From UBA2241 sp963777895 (GTDB taxonomy: Bacteria; Actinomycetota; Thermoleophilia; UBA2241), in NCBI GenBank assembly GCA_963777895.1, contig CAVZSF010000004.1:310001-374000 (forward strand): a stretch of DNA of 64,000 nt. The letters are read 5' to 3'. Position numbers and translations under genes: made by a program. Shown piece by piece: positions 9,007-17,863 of the stretch; position 1 is the first letter of the stretch, and every line of letters begins with the position of its first letter. The notes beneath the pieces are model-generated. The model was not told where the DNA came from and ran no database searches. It was given only the letters and a program-made list of their open reading frames with translations.

Positions 9007-9024
9007 TTCTCTTGGAGAGGGTCT

Positions 9025-9957
9025 ATGCAAAAACTGTTCATGGTCACCGACATCCACGGCTCGAACGTCTGCTACCGCAAGTTCCTGAACGCCCTGCCCA
9101 TCTATGGAGTGGATGTGGCCGTGCTCATGGGCGACCTGACCGGCAAGGTGCTCGTCCCGATGGTGGAGAAGGCGCCCGACAAGTGGGAATGCACCCTCAT
9201 GGGGCAGCACCGCGAGATCAACGGGCAGGAAGAGCTCGCCGAGATCAAGAAGATCGTCGAGAACGCCGGCTACTACTGGGTGCACCAGACTCGTGACGAG
9301 TTTGAGACCACGCGCAGCGATCCGGCGAGGATCGACGCGCTCTTCAAGAGTCTCGTGCTCAAGCGCGTCCAGGAGTGGCTCGACCTCGCCGACGAGCGCC
9401 TCGAGGGCAAGCCTTACCGCATGTACATGGCCCCGGGCAACGACGACTGGTTCGTGATCGACGACATGATCGACGCGGCGAAGCTCGTCCACCCGTGCGA
9501 CCGCCGCGTCGTCGAGATCGACGGTCACGAGATGATCACCAGCTCCGCCTCGAACCCGACACCCTGGGACACTCCTCGTGAGATGAGCGAGGAAGACCTC
9601 GAGAAGCACCTCTTCGAGCTCTGCGGCCTCGTGAAGAACTACGAGACCTCGATCTTCAACTTCCACGTCCCGCCGAACGGCTATTCGCTGGATCTCTGCC
9701 CCAAGCTGGACGAGAACCTTGTGATGGCGGCCGAGGAGAAGATCCACGCCGGCTCGATCGGCGCCAAGAAGGTCATCGAGAAGTTCCAGCCGCTTCTGGG
9801 CCTGCACGGCCACATCCACGAGTCGCGTGGCGCGCAGAAGTCCGGCCGCACTCTGATGATCAACCCCGGGAGCGAGTACTCCGAGGGCATCCTCAAGGGC
9901 GTGATCGTCATGCTGGACAAGAAGAAGGTGAAGGACTACGTTTTCACGTCTGGTTGA
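9025..9957 (+). CDS. Calcineurin-like metallophosphoesterase
   Basis: The 310-residue protein carries the metal-binding motifs of the family in order: DIHG near residue 10, GDLTG near 37, GNDD near 138, a histidine in NFHVPP near 215 and GHIHES near 270. It is a cytoplasmic phosphodiesterase or phosphatase of unknown substrate. The ATG has GGAGAGGG upstream. The following gene starts 46 bases later and may be cotranscribed. The long insert between the GNDD and HVP motifs is not one I can assign to a named subgroup. Confidence 0.85.
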   Translation: MQKLFMVTDIHGSNVCYRKFLNALPIYGVDVAVLMGDLTGKVLVPMVEKAPDKWECTLMGQHREINGQEELAEIKKIVENAGYYWVHQTRDEFETTRSDPARIDALFKSLVLKRVQEWLDLADERLEGKPYRMYMAPGNDDWFVIDDMIDAAKLVHPCDRRVVEIDGHEMITSSASNPTPWDTPREMSEEDLEKHLFELCGLVKNYETSIFNFHVPPNGYSLDLCPKLDENLVMAAEEKIHAGSIGAKKVIEKFQPLLGLHGHIHESRGAQKSGRTLMINPGSEYSEGILKGVIVMLDKKKVKDYVFTSG

Positions 9958-10003
9958 TCGGTGTCGGCGTGCAAGGCCGACGCAGCCCGGAAGGGGGCGA
10001 TAG

Positions 10004-10813
10004 ATGGCGCAGTTCATCCTGCCGAAAGACATCCCGCTGGAGCGTTACCCGAAGCCTGAGGTCTTCCTGACCGAGGGCAAGCGGATCGCGGAGGCCGCGC
10101 AGCAGCAGGGCATCATCATGCGCGTCATGGGTCCGCTCGCGCTCCACTACTACTTCCCGGAGCAGATCGACCTGTACGCGAAGCTCGAGCGGCTCGGGGA
10201 CCGTTACTTCACCGACATCGACTACGCCTCGTACGGCAAGACCCGCAAGAAGATGATCGACTTCATGAAGTCGATGGGCTACGAGTGCGACCTGCAGACC
10301 ATCATGGTCTCGGGCAAGACGAGGCACATCTACTTCGCCGGCCCCGTCCCGATGATCGATATCTTCTTCGACAAGCTCAACTACTGCCACGAGGTCGAGT
10401 ACGACGGCCGGCTCGAGGCCGACCCCTACAGCGTGTCGCTTGCCGACATCCTGCTGCAGAAGCTGCAGATCGTCGAGATCAACGACAAGGACCTCAAGGA
10501 CATCGAGTTCCTGTTCGTGGCGGCCGACATCGGCGAAGACGACGAGAGGAAGATCAACGCGGCGTACATCGCGAAGCGCTTCGCCGACGACTGGGGCTTC
10601 TGGTACACGGCCACGCAGCTGAACCTGCCCAAGGTGAAGACCCACTGCGACTCCGTGCCGGCCCTGACGCCGGAGATGCGCGAGCACATCAAGGCCCAGA
10701 CCGACAAGATGCTGGCGCGCATCGAAGCCGAGCCCAAGAGCAAGGGCTGGAACAAGCGCGCCAAGAAGGGTTCCTCGAAGATCTGGTACAACGAGGGCTT
10801 CTCGGACTGGTGA
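10004..10813 (+). CDS. Uncharacterised protein, possible nucleotidyltransferase-like fold
   Basis: The 269-residue soluble protein has no signal peptide or membrane segment. Its first third, with MGPLALHYYFP and later RYFTDIDYASYGK, resembles the layout of minimal nucleotidyltransferase-type proteins, where a small-residue turn is followed by a D-x-D pair (here DID). This is a weak resemblance only. GGGGG precedes the ATG by several bases. It is coupled in position to the metallophosphoesterase, and a strong terminator follows, so the two form a small unit. No function is assigned. Confidence 0.6.
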   Translation: MAQFILPKDIPLERYPKPEVFLTEGKRIAEAAQQQGIIMRVMGPLALHYYFPEQIDLYAKLERLGDRYFTDIDYASYGKTRKKMIDFMKSMGYECDLQTIMVSGKTRHIYFAGPVPMIDIFFDKLNYCHEVEYDGRLEADPYSVSLADILLQKLQIVEINDKDLKDIEFLFVAADIGEDDERKINAAYIAKRFADDWGFWYTATQLNLPKVKTHCDSVPALTPEMREHIKAQTDKMLARIEAEPKSKGWNKRAKKGSSKIWYNEGFSDW

Positions 10814-10848
10814 GAGTGAGCGGACCCCGCGGCCCGCGGCAGACGTGA

Positions 10849-10887
10849 CGACGGGGGGCGGCGCTGCCAAAGCGCCGCCCCCCGTCG
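10849..10887 (+). terminator. Rho-independent terminator
   Basis: A 17-bp perfect stem with a 5-base loop lies 36 bases after the stop of the preceding gene. The T-tract is poor. Confidence 0.7.
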
Positions 10888-10956
10888 CGTTGCAGCTCGC
10901 CGAGCTGGCCGAGCGGATGCCCGTTCGCGTGCTGCTCTGGGCCGGCGCACAGGAAC

Positions 10957-10997
10957 GCGAGGGGCGGCGCCGGGTGCGTCCCGGCGCCGCCCCTCGC
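10957..10997 (-). terminator. Terminator of the aminotransferase gene
   Basis: An 18-bp perfect stem with a 5-base loop lies 31 bases beyond the aminotransferase stop on the minus strand, facing the plus-strand terminator at 10849-10887. Confidence 0.65.
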
Positions 10998-11027
10998 AGG
11001 TTCTCGCCTCTCAGCGCGCTTTCAGCG

Positions 11028-12422
11028 TCAGTGCACGCCGGCCAGCTGGCCGCTCTTGACCTGCTCGCTGACCCGCCCGATGACGAGTTCGAGCCTCTCG
11101 ATCACGGTGTCCATCTGCTCGTAGGTGATGGTGGCCGGAGGCTCGAGCCGGAAGGTCTCGGCGTTGAACAGCGTGCCGCCCGTGAGGATGCCCTCGCCGA
11201 AGAGCCCGGTGGTGACGGCGTACCCGACGTCCGAGCTGACGAACTGCAGCCCGATCAGCAGACCGAGACCGCGCGTCTCGACGCAGAGGTCGGGGTTGCG
11301 GTCGAAGACCTCCTGGGCCTTCGCCTTGAGGTAGGCACCCTTCTCGGCCGCCTGGCCCGGGATGTCCTCCTCGATGGTGACGTTGATCGCGGCGATCGCA
11401 GCGCTGGTCGCCATCGGGTTGCCGCCGAAGGTCGTGGTGTGGATGTACGGGTTCTCGAACATGACCTCGAAGACCCGCTCCGTGGCCATCCAGTTGCCCA
11501 CGGGGATGACGGCTCCGCCGAGCGCCTTGCCCATCGCCATGATGTCTGGCGCCACGCCCCAGTTCTCGATGCCCCAGAACTTGCCCGTGCGGCCCATGCC
11601 GGTCTGCACCTCGTCGGCGATGAGCAGGATGTTCCACTTGTCGCAGATCTCGCGGACCTTCGCGAAGTAGTCGGCGGGGGGCACGTTGGCGCCCGCCTCG
11701 CCCTGCACGGGCTCGGCGATGAAGGCGGCGACGCCGAAACCGACCGCGTCGCAGACCTTGAGCTGCTGGTCGAGCGCGTCGGCGTCGCCGTAGGGGACGA
11801 AGCGCACGTTCTCCACGAGCGGCAGGAAGGGCTCGCGCCACTCCTTCTTGCCGGTCACGCTCAGGCTGCCCTGGGACTTGCCGTGGAAGCCGCGCACGGT
11901 GCTGATGATGCCCTTGTGCTCGCGGCCCTTGTGCTTGTCGGCCCAGAGCTTGGCGACCTTGAGACTGCCCTCGACCGCCTCGGTGCCTGAATTACAGAGG
12001 AAGGAGTACTGCAGATCGCCCGGCGTGACGAGGCCGAGCAGCTCGCTCAGGTAGCCGCGCATCGGGTCGAGCAGCTCCTGGGAGTGCAGCGCCTGGTGCT
12101 GGAGCTGGTCCGTCACGGCCTTGACGACCTTGGGGTGGCGGTGGCCCAGCATGTAGATGCCGAACCCGCCGAGGCAGTCGATGAACTCCTTGCCGTGGAT
12201 GTCGTAGAAGACGTTCGCCTCATCGCGCCACTCGACGGCGGTGTAGTCGGTGGAGCACGACTTGCGGTACTCGAGGATGCCCGGGTTCACGTACTTGTCG
12301 AAGTTCCTGACGCAATCCGCGACGACGGCTTCCTGCTCGTCTGGCGTGAGCGTGGCCTTCGCCATCAGCTCGAGTGCTTTGCGGGACTCGGTGAGAGCCT
12401 GCTGACGGGCCTTGTCGTCCAA
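11028..12422 (-). CDS. Class III aminotransferase, putrescine aminotransferase type
   Basis: The 464-residue PLP enzyme matches the putrescine:2-oxoglutarate aminotransferase group (YgjG/PatA). The N-terminal NPGILEYRKS, ECLGG-like FIDCLGGFGIYMLGHR, HSQELLDP and SFLCNSGTEAVE blocks are diagnostic. The PLP aspartate lies in LLIADEVQTGMGRTG and the Schiff-base lysine in MAMGKALGG. TTG at 12422 was chosen because GGGAGG lies five bases upstream; the longer frame starts lack a ribosome site. It would degrade putrescine to 4-aminobutanal. A divergent TetR gene is the likely regulator. PotD-like and Orn/Lys/Arg decarboxylase genes elsewhere in the window fit polyamine metabolism. Confidence 0.88.
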   Translation of the reverse strand: MDDKARQQALTESRKALELMAKATLTPDEQEAVVADCVRNFDKYVNPGILEYRKSCSTDYTAVEWRDEANVFYDIHGKEFIDCLGGFGIYMLGHRHPKVVKAVTDQLQHQALHSQELLDPMRGYLSELLGLVTPGDLQYSFLCNSGTEAVEGSLKVAKLWADKHKGREHKGIISTVRGFHGKSQGSLSVTGKKEWREPFLPLVENVRFVPYGDADALDQQLKVCDAVGFGVAAFIAEPVQGEAGANVPPADYFAKVREICDKWNILLIADEVQTGMGRTGKFWGIENWGVAPDIMAMGKALGGAVIPVGNWMATERVFEVMFENPYIHTTTFGGNPMATSAAIAAINVTIEEDIPGQAAEKGAYLKAKAQEVFDRNPDLCVETRGLGLLIGLQFVSSDVGYAVTTGLFGEGILTGGTLFNAETFRLEPPATITYEQMDTVIERLELVIGRVSEQVKSGQLAGVH

Positions 12423-12443
12423 GGTGCCTCCCCCTTGTGACAC

Positions 12444-12462
12444 ACGGGTCCTCGTGACCCGT
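12444..12462. promoter_or_regulatory. Inverted repeat in the aminotransferase leader, candidate TetR operator
   Basis: ACGGGTC and GACCCGT form a perfect 7-bp inverted repeat with a 5-base spacer between the predicted aminotransferase promoter and its start codon. It could be the binding site of the divergent TetR protein or a leader hairpin. Confidence 0.4.
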
Positions 12463-12477
12463 TTGCTTGACGATTGC

Positions 12478-12483
12478 AGTATA
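12478..12483 (-). promoter_or_regulatory. -10 box of the aminotransferase promoter
   Basis: TATACT on the minus strand lies about 56 bases before the TTG start. The -35 position holds only a weak match. Confidence 0.4.
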
Positions 12484-12558
12484 GTTCGTACGACCGACCG
12501 AAACGCGAGAGGCAGCATATCCCATCGCGTTCCGGATGCGCAAGGGTGAGAGCGGGGG

Positions 12559-13200
12559 ATGAGCGTGGCCGATGAGGAGCAGCAGGAGGGCGTGCGAGGG
12601 CGGCCGGACCCGCGGGATGAGCTGTCGCCTACGGCCCGGCGCCTTGTGGCCGCCGCACGGCGGCTTCTGGCGCGCGGCGGGTTCGACGCGCTGACCGTCG
12701 AGGGCGTGGCCGCCGAAGCCGGCGCGTACCGCGACTCGGTGCGGTACTACTTCGGGACCAAGGCCGCCTTCCTGGCCATGGTCGTCGACTCGCTCGCCCA
12801 CGACCAGAGCCTGGAGAGCGCGACGCGCACCAGGGACTTGCCGGCGGGGGCTGAGCGGGTGAGGGCGCTCGTCGACGCCGACCGGGTCCTGGCCGAGGAC
12901 ACGGCGTCCTTTCGCGATTTCTTCACGATCCTCCCGCATGTCCTCCTCGACGATGACCTGCGCCCGCGCGTCGCGTCGCTCTACGATTGGTACCGGGAGC
13001 TCTATGTGCGCGCCCTCGAGGACGGCGACCGGGAGGGCACGGCCCGGCTGCGGCGCTACGCCAGCCTCATGGCGGCCGTGACCGACGGTCTCGCCGTGCA
13101 GAAGCTCCTGGACCCCGACGACGTCGACCTCGACGAGCTCTTCGCCCTCTGGACCACCGTCCTGGAACGGTCACTGGATCGCGAGGACACTGCGGGTTGA
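12559..13200 (+). CDS. TetR/AcrR-family transcriptional regulator
   Basis: The 213-residue protein has the TetR helix-turn-helix near residues 22-66, with ARRLLARGGFDALTVEGVA, then the recognition segment DSVRYYFGTKAAFL, which matches the family's YxYFxxKxxL pattern. The C-terminal helical domain has no recognised ligand pocket. An acidic N-terminal tail of about 20 residues precedes the DNA-binding domain. It is divergent from the putrescine-type aminotransferase and probably represses it in response to an amine or aldehyde, which is an inference from arrangement. ATG follows a GGGGG site. Confidence 0.88.
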   Translation: MSVADEEQQEGVRGRPDPRDELSPTARRLVAAARRLLARGGFDALTVEGVAAEAGAYRDSVRYYFGTKAAFLAMVVDSLAHDQSLESATRTRDLPAGAERVRALVDADRVLAEDTASFRDFFTILPHVLLDDDLRPRVASLYDWYRELYVRALEDGDREGTARLRRYASLMAAVTDGLAVQKLLDPDDVDLDELFALWTTVLERSLDREDTAG

Positions 13201-13403
13201 GAGGAGTCCCGGCGGGCTCGCCCCGTCCATCCCCCACACGTGCCTGTCGCCCGAAGCGTCTACGGCGGCATCGTCTTGCGCGGCGCCCTCTTATTTACAC
13301 GGCAAGTCGTACGGTGTAGTGTCCCGCGCACGGTGCGCCAATGGGGGGCTCCGTCGCCGCGCGCGTACGCGGCATGCAGGTAGATCCATCAGGAGGCAGA
13401 GTA

Positions 13404-13607
13404 GTGGCGCAGGGGACCGTCAAGTGGTTCAGCAACGAGAAGGGCTATGGGTTCATCGAGCGTGAGGATGGCGACGACCTGTTCGTCCACTACTCCGAGA
13501 TCGCAATGGATGGCTACAAGACCCTGGTCCAGGGACAGCGCGTGGAGTTCGAGATCACGCAGGGCGACAAGGGGCTGCAGGCCAGCCACGTGATGCCCGT
13601 CGTCTGA
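13404..13607 (+). CDS. Cold-shock domain protein
   Basis: This 67-residue protein is a single cold-shock domain of the usual length. RNP1 (KGYGFIE) and RNP2 (LFVHYSEI) are both present, and it starts with the typical GTVKWFSNEKGYG block. It binds single-stranded nucleic acid. GTG at 13404 has AGGAGG eight bases upstream. It stands alone with its own terminator. The 203-base region before it (13201-13403) holds no gene; an AT-richer patch near 13290-13320 is the likely promoter zone. Confidence 0.96.
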   Translation: MAQGTVKWFSNEKGYGFIEREDGDDLFVHYSEIAMDGYKTLVQGQRVEFEITQGDKGLQASHVMPVV

Positions 13608-13628
13608 GACCGTCTTGGTGCGACCACG

Positions 13629-13660
13629 GGGGGCCCGCCGGCGGCAGCCGGCGGGCCCCC
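13629..13660 (+). terminator. Rho-independent terminator after the cold-shock gene
   Basis: A 14-bp perfect stem with loop GGCA is followed by TTTCTT. Confidence 0.9.
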
Positions 13661-13756
13661 TTTCTTGTCCGCCCGTTCGGCACGGAGTATCCTTTCCGTC
13701 CCCGTCGCCGCGACCGTCTGGCCGCGGCCCCACGGCCGTCGCGACAGGAGCGCCGC

Positions 13757-14038
13757 ATGATCGCTGAAGACGACGTCCGCTACGTCGCCCGCCTCGCCCG
13801 GCTCCGGCTCGAGCAGGACGAAGTCGCGCGCACGACGGGCGAGCTGGCGAAGATCCTGGCTCACATCGACAAGATGGCCGAGCTCGACATCTCGGACGTG
13901 CCGCCTACGGCGCACGTCCTCGATGTCACCGACGTGACGCGCCCCGACAAGCCGCAGCAGAGCCTCCCGCGCGAGGAGGCGCTCCGCAACGCGCCGGCCG
14001 TGGCCGACGACTGTTTCCGCGTACCGAGGATGGGCTGA
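13757..14038 (+). CDS. gatC: Asp/Glu-tRNA amidotransferase subunit C
   Basis: The 93-residue GatC stabilises GatA and GatB in the complex that turns Glu-tRNA(Gln) and Asp-tRNA(Asn) into Gln- and Asn-tRNA. The family start, DVRYVARLARLRL, and the closing phrase ending in RVPRMG are present. The gene begins with ATG after AGGAGCG and is followed after two bases by gatA. Presence of GatCAB with a single GltX in the window is consistent with a non-discriminating GluRS. Confidence 0.95.
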   Translation: MIAEDDVRYVARLARLRLEQDEVARTTGELAKILAHIDKMAELDISDVPPTAHVLDVTDVTRPDKPQQSLPREEALRNAPAVADDCFRVPRMG

Positions 14039-14040
14039 CG

Positions 14041-15546
14041 ATGACCATCCTGGACCCGCTGCGCCTGACGGCGCGCGAGGCCAAGCGCCTCCTCGTCGAC
14101 GGCGAGATCTCGGCCGCCGAGCTGACCAAGGTGTACCTCGACCAGATCGCCGCGGTCGAGCCCAGGGTGAAGGCGTACATCCAGGTGACCGCGGACAACG
14201 CCGCCAAGTACTCGACGAAGGTGGACCGCGAGATGCAGGCCATGCGCGGGCCCCTCGCAGGGCTGCCGATCGCGGTCAAGGACAACATGGTGACCGAAGG
14301 CGTCACGACGACCTGCGCCTCGAAGATCCTGCACAACTACCTGCCCGTCTACACGGCGACCGCCGTGCGGCAGGTGTGGGAGGGGCACGTCGTGATGCTC
14401 GGCAAGACGAACCTCGACGAGTTCGCGATGGGGTCGTCCACCGAGAACTCCTGCTTCCACACGACGCGGAACCCCTGGGACCTCGCCACCGTGCCGGGCG
14501 GCTCGAGCGGCGGCTCGGCCGCCGCGGTAGCCGCCGGCGAGGCGCTCTGGGGCCTCGGATCGGACACGGGCGGCAGTATCCGGCAGCCGGCCGCCCTCTG
14601 CGGCATCGTCGGGATGAAGCCGACCTACGGCGCCGTGTCGCGCTACGGCCTCATCGCCTTTGCGAGCTCGCTCGACCAGATCGGGCCGCTGACGCGCTCG
14701 GTCTACGACTGCGCCCTGCTGCTGCGCCACATCGTGGGCAAGGACCCGCACGACGCGACCAGCGTCGAGCTCCCCTTCGAGGTCCAGCTGCCGACGGCCG
14801 AGCGCCTCGACGGCCTGAAGGTCGGCATCCCTGTGGAGTACCTGGCGACGGGGATCGAGCCGGGGGTGCGCGCCGGCTTCGACGAGACGGTCGCCCGTCT
14901 CGAGGAGCTGGGCGCGCGCTGCGAGGAGATCAGCCTGCCGCACACCGAATACGCGCTGCCCGCGTACTACATCATCGCCCCCGCCGAGGCGTCGGCGAAC
15001 CTGGCGCGCTTCGACGGGGTGCGCTACGGCTACCGGGCAGAGGGCGCCGACGACCTCATCGAGATGTACGAGCGCACGCGCGGCGAAGGCTTCGGCCGCG
15101 AGGTCAAGCGCCGGGTGATGATCGGCACCTACGCCCTGTCGGCCGGCTACTACGACGCCTACTACGGCCGCGCGCAGCGCGTGCGCACGCTGGTGCGCCG
15201 CGACTTCGACGCAGCCTTCGGCCGCGTCGATCTCATCGCGGCGCCCACGTCGCCGACCGTGGCCTTCCCGATCGGCTCGCGGGCCGATGACCCGCTCGCC
15301 ATGTACATGAGCGACATCTGCACGATCCCGGCGAATCTCGCCGGCCTGCCCGCCATCAGCATCCCGTGCGGTCTCGCCGGCGGCCTCCCCGTCGGCTTCC
15401 AGCTCATCGGCCCCGCCTTCAGCGAGAACCGGATGCTCGACGCCGCGTACGCCCTCGAGCAGGCGATCGGCTTCGATACCGCGCCCGCCTTCAGGGACTC
15501 GGGCGCGGCCGGTGACGGCGCTCCCTCAGCGGGGGACGCTTCATGA
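14041..15546 (+). CDS. gatA: Asp/Glu-tRNA amidotransferase subunit A (amidase)
   Basis: GatA is the glutaminase of the complex and releases ammonia for GatB. The 501-residue protein has the amidase-signature triad: Lys in AVKDNM near residue 80, and the cis-Ser and nucleophile Ser within PGGSSGGSAAAVAAG near 150-175. The DTGGSIRQPAALCG block follows. It sits between gatC (2-base gap) and gatB (ATGA overlap), which indicates one translationally coupled operon. Confidence 0.97.
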   Translation: MTILDPLRLTAREAKRLLVDGEISAAELTKVYLDQIAAVEPRVKAYIQVTADNAAKYSTKVDREMQAMRGPLAGLPIAVKDNMVTEGVTTTCASKILHNYLPVYTATAVRQVWEGHVVMLGKTNLDEFAMGSSTENSCFHTTRNPWDLATVPGGSSGGSAAAVAAGEALWGLGSDTGGSIRQPAALCGIVGMKPTYGAVSRYGLIAFASSLDQIGPLTRSVYDCALLLRHIVGKDPHDATSVELPFEVQLPTAERLDGLKVGIPVEYLATGIEPGVRAGFDETVARLEELGARCEEISLPHTEYALPAYYIIAPAEASANLARFDGVRYGYRAEGADDLIEMYERTRGEGFGREVKRRVMIGTYALSAGYYDAYYGRAQRVRTLVRRDFDAAFGRVDLIAAPTSPTVAFPIGSRADDPLAMYMSDICTIPANLAGLPAISIPCGLAGGLPVGFQLIGPAFSENRMLDAAYALEQAIGFDTAPAFRDSGAAGDGAPSAGDAS

Positions 15547-17018
15547 GCGCCTCCTTCGCCGCGCCGGAGGGCTGGCAGCCGGTCATCGGCCTCGAGATCC
15601 ACGTCGAGCTCGACACCGAGACCAAGATGTTCTGTTCGTGCGCCGTCACGAAGGGCGACCCGCCGAACACCCACACCTGCCCGGTGTGCCTGGCGCACCC
15701 CGGCGCGCTGCCCGTCGTCAACCAGCGCGCCGTCGAGTACGCCGCGCGCATCGCCCTGGCCCTCAACTGCCGCGTGCTGCCGCGTACCGTCTTCCATCGC
15801 AAGAACTACTTCTATCCGGACCTCCCGAAGGCGTACCAGATCAGCCAGCTCGACGAGCCGCTCGCCGTCGAGGGCTGGTTCGAGTACTGGGCGGGAGACG
15901 AGCGCCTGCGCTGCCGCATCAACCGCGTGCACATGGAAGAGGACGCCGCGAAGCTCGTCCATGCCGGCGGCGAGACGGGCCGCATCGCCGGCTCCGACTA
16001 CTCCATGGTCGACTTCAACCGGGGGGGCACGCCCCTGATCGAGATCGTCACCGAGCCTGACATCCCGTCGCCGGCGGCGGCCCGCGAGTTCGTCCAGCAG
16101 CTCCGCGACCTCGTCGTCGAGCTCGGCGTGAGCGAGTGCAACATGGAGGAGGGCCAGGTGCGCTGGGACGCCAATATCAGCGTGCGGCCCGCCGGCAGCG
16201 ACGAGCTGGGCACCAGGACAGAGCTCAAGAACATGAACAGCTTCCGCTACCTCCAGCAGGCGCTCGAGGCGGAGATCCCGCGGCAGGTCGAGATCCTCGA
16301 GGCCGGCGGCTCCATCGACCAGGAGACCCTGCACTTCGACCCCGGGACCGGTGCGACGACCCCGCTGCGCTCCAAGGAAGAGGCCAACGACTACCGCTAC
16401 TTCCCCGAACCCGACCTGGTCCCGCTCGAGCTCGAGACCTCGTGGGTCGAGGGGGTGCGCGCCGCCCTGCCGGAGCTGCCGGCGGCGCGGATCGCGCGCT
16501 TCATGAGCGCCTACGGCCTGTCGCGCGCCGACGCCGCCGTCCTCGGCGGCCAGGGCGCGCTCGCCCGCTTCTACGAGGATGTCGTCGCTCACGGGGTGGA
16601 TGCGAAGCTCGCCGCCAACTGGACGATGGGCGAATACCTCGCGCATCTCAACGAGAGCGGCATCGAGGCCGGGCACGGGCACGTCACCCCGGAACGTCTG
16701 GCGAAGCTGATCGAGCTGGTGGCCGACGGGACCGTCTCGACGAGCGCGGCCAAGGACGTCTTCGGCAAGATGGTCGAGGAGCGGGCCGAGCCCGAGGCGA
16801 TCGTCGAGCAGCACGTGCTGGGCCAGATCTCCGATACGTCGGCCCTGGAAGCGGCCGTCGCCGGCGTGATCGCCGCCAACGCCCCCCAGGTCGAGCAGTA
16901 TCGCGGCGGTAAGCGGCAGGTGCTCGGCTACCTCGTCGGGCAGGTCATGAAGGCGACGCAGGGACGCGCCAACCCGCAGCTCGTCAACGACCTGCTGCGC
17001 AAGCACCTCGACGGCTGA
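15543..17018 (+). CDS. gatB: Asp/Glu-tRNA amidotransferase subunit B
   Basis: The 491-residue GatB phosphorylates the mischarged aminoacyl-tRNA and transfers ammonia. The signature VIGLEIHVEL is at the N-terminus, the zinc-site cysteines of the family lie in MFCSC and CPVCLAHPG, and YFPEPDL is in the middle. The C-terminal helical and YqeY-like tail domain ends in QLVNDLLRKHL. It starts by a 4-base overlap with gatA. It converges with a minus-strand gene across 69 bases that hold no clear terminator. Confidence 0.97.
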   Translation: MSASFAAPEGWQPVIGLEIHVELDTETKMFCSCAVTKGDPPNTHTCPVCLAHPGALPVVNQRAVEYAARIALALNCRVLPRTVFHRKNYFYPDLPKAYQISQLDEPLAVEGWFEYWAGDERLRCRINRVHMEEDAAKLVHAGGETGRIAGSDYSMVDFNRGGTPLIEIVTEPDIPSPAAAREFVQQLRDLVVELGVSECNMEEGQVRWDANISVRPAGSDELGTRTELKNMNSFRYLQQALEAEIPRQVEILEAGGSIDQETLHFDPGTGATTPLRSKEEANDYRYFPEPDLVPLELETSWVEGVRAALPELPAARIARFMSAYGLSRADAAVLGGQGALARFYEDVVAHGVDAKLAANWTMGEYLAHLNESGIEAGHGHVTPERLAKLIELVADGTVSTSAAKDVFGKMVEERAEPEAIVEQHVLGQISDTSALEAAVAGVIAANAPQVEQYRGGKRQVLGYLVGQVMKATQGRANPQLVNDLLRKHLDG

Positions 17019-17087
17019 CGGACCGAAGGCGCATCGTTCGCACCGCCGGCGCTCGACGCCTGAGGCTCGCGCCGGTCGCTCTCTGTC

Positions 17088-17786
17088 TCAGACCACCAGG
17101 ACGAGGCCGCTCCAGCTGAACTTCTCCTTCGAGCCGAGGTTCAGAGGCCGGCCGACGTTCCAGTAGGTGCTGAAGACGTCCATGCCGCTCGCCTCCATCG
17201 AGGGTCGCGCCTCGTAAGGGCGCCGGCAGGGCTTGGTCGTGTCGCAGTAGCTCACCGGATCGGCCTCGTCGTAGCAGAGGTAGCACGTCGAGGCGACGTA
17301 GCCGACGGCGAAGAAGTAGCCGCGGTTGTGGGCCTCGCGCTCGATCTGCATCACAACGTCGTGCAGCTTGAACCAGAGGGCGCGCTGCACCGTCCTGTCG
17401 AACTCGAGGGCGCGCTCGTCGTACTGCAGGCGGCAGAGCGGCTGGTCCCCCTGGATGAGGTCCCAGTACTCCTGGGGCAGCTCCATCGAGACCTCGGTCA
17501 GGATGCCGTACTTGTACTTGGCCACCACCTTGGCGGTCTCTTCGGCGGTAGGTGAGAAGGGCGGATCCATGAGGCACTGCCCGTAGCACTCGCAGGGTGG
17601 GATGCGGCACTTGAGCGTCACGCGCTCGTCCACGGCCACCTTGTGCGCCTCGATGAGATCCGCGAAGCCGGCGCCATTGGCGACGGCCTGGGCGCGGATC
17701 TCCTCCATGTCGCGCTCGAAGCGCGGCATGTCCTGCTTGGCGATCTCCCAGGTGTGCCTGGGCGGGCCTGGCTGGTACTGCGTCAT
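17088..17786 (-). CDS. DUF2284-type predicted metal-binding protein
   Basis: The 232-residue protein has the cysteine pattern of the DUF2284 group: CRIPPCECYGQCLMDPPFSP near residue 58-77, where the family has paired cysteines, a glycine turn and a CPP-like segment. A later CYLCYDE and further cysteines (YCDTTKPCRRPYEARPSMEA) complete the set. This suggests a zinc or iron-sulfur centre. The function of the family is unknown. ATG at 17786 was preferred over upstream starts because AGGAGGT lies nine bases before it. It follows the iron alcohol dehydrogenase on the same strand across a strong hairpin. Confidence 0.72.
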   Translation of the reverse strand: MTQYQPGPPRHTWEIAKQDMPRFERDMEEIRAQAVANGAGFADLIEAHKVAVDERVTLKCRIPPCECYGQCLMDPPFSPTAEETAKVVAKYKYGILTEVSMELPQEYWDLIQGDQPLCRLQYDERALEFDRTVQRALWFKLHDVVMQIEREAHNRGYFFAVGYVASTCYLCYDEADPVSYCDTTKPCRRPYEARPSMEASGMDVFSTYWNVGRPLNLGSKEKFSWSGLVLVV

Positions 17787-17823
17787 GCGTCGCACCTCCT
17801 GACCGGCGGGGCCGGCCGGACGG

Positions 17824-17863
17824 GGCGGCGGCGGGCGGCGCGACAGCGCCGCCCGCCGCCGCC
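17824..17863 (-). terminator. Hairpin between alcohol dehydrogenase and DUF2284 genes
   Basis: An 18-bp perfect stem with loop GACA starts directly at the alcohol dehydrogenase stop on the minus strand. It lacks a T-tract, so it may stabilise mRNA rather than stop it. Confidence 0.55.
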
